A stretch of DNA of 33,684 nucleotides from NCBI GenBank assembly GCA_024694145.1, contig JAILKD010000015.1, forward strand, positions 1-33,684, in the 5' to 3' direction. Positions 33,538 through 33,684 of the stretch are shown one piece after another; the first letter of the stretch is position 1; every line of letters begins with the position of its first letter. This DNA is from a bacterium. GTDB taxonomy: Bacteria > Bacillota_I > Bacilli_A > Acholeplasmatales > JAEDCM01. A program made the position numbers and the translations under genes. The notes under the pieces were generated by a model that worked only from the letters and a program-made list of their open reading frames with translations, made no database searches and had not been told where the DNA came from.

Positions 33538-33684
33538 TCATGAAATGATTTTTACGTCAGGCCCAATTAATACATCATCTTCTATTTCAACAATGCCAGC
33601 AGAAAAGATAGTAGCTCCCTTATTTATAATTATATTTTTACCTAATTTAAGTCGAATACCAAAATCACAATAAAACGGAGATAC
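33538..33684 (-). pseudogene. Fragment of a maltose/galactoside O-acetyltransferase-type protein
   Basis: Not in the ORF track because it enters from the window edge. The 48 visible codons (SPFYCDFGIRLKLGKNIIIN, then IVEIEDDVLIGPDVKIIS) match the left-handed beta-helix region of Maa/LacA sugar O-acetyltransferases, which normally read PFxCDYGxxIxxGxxxxxN. It stops at TGA (33538-33540) where the family continues with the catalytic TxxHP segment and about 80 more residues. Nothing downstream restores the frame, so it appears truncated at its 3' end. Confidence 0.6.

Noticed and set aside
1-33684. CRISPR arrays, tRNA or rRNA genes, insertion sequences with transposase
   Set aside because: None seen on either strand; no regularly spaced repeats, no cloverleaf-like sequences, and the only mobile-element trace is the recombinase stub.

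Overview
The window is AT-rich (by eye about 70% A+T) and nearly every gene lies on the minus strand. It looks like a core chromosomal contig from an anaerobic, low-GC Bacillota, probably a Bacilli/Erysipelotrichia-like or Mollicutes-related gut lineage. The evidence is a set of Firmicutes-type signals: SepF, an Ile T-box leader, an HrcA/CIRCE site, a SigA with TTGACA/TATAAT promoters, AGGAGG ribosome sites, and gene strings of the phoH-ybeY-cdd-era-recO, glyS-dnaG-rpoD-trmK and yggS-sepF-ileS kind. Anaerobic class III ribonucleotide reductase and ATP-type PEP carboxykinase suggest anaerobic fermentation. The code is standard: rpoD and rsmE end in TGA overlapping the next ATG, and Trp is written TGG in the genes checked.

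Layout, left to right (transcription runs right to left unless stated). 1-406: recO, cut off at the contig edge by a 40-bp fold-back copy of itself. 399-3023: phoH, ybeY, cdd, era, recO. 3118-3291: rpsU with its own promoter and terminator. 3363-10480: glyS-dnaG-rpoD-trmK-rsmE-mtaB, tightly packed. 10653-13207: a free-standing CBM20-type starch/glycogen-binding protein with tandem cre-like operators, then an N-domain-less ClpB under CIRCE. 13346-16745: a small membrane protein, nrdG and nrdD; the nrdD leader carries DnaA-box-like sites and a palindrome. 17135-19839: deoD, deoC, an unknown protein and a small lipoprotein. 19895-25719: ileS with T-box, sepF, yggS, ychF, proC. 25738-29635: small membrane protein, Sel1-repeat protein, NAD(P)HX repair enzyme, TIGR04076-like protein, unknown protein. 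29770-31377: pckA.

The last ~2.2 kb (31.5-33.7 kb) is different. It holds a decayed minus-strand gene with two TAA codons and a frameshift, the C-terminal stub of a large serine recombinase on the plus strand, and a GNAT acetyltransferase with an in-frame TGA. A strong hairpin terminator sits directly in front of the GNAT ribosome site. A NifX/NifB-like protein and a broken sugar O-acetyltransferase end the contig. This looks like the scar of a former mobile element.

I see no clear new defence or biosynthetic system. The most interesting points are the attenuator-like leader of the GNAT gene, the tandem cre-like sites in front of the lone CBM20 protein, the DnaA-box cluster at nrdD, and the repeated use of TGnTATAAT extended -10 promoters, some embedded in the previous gene's terminator.
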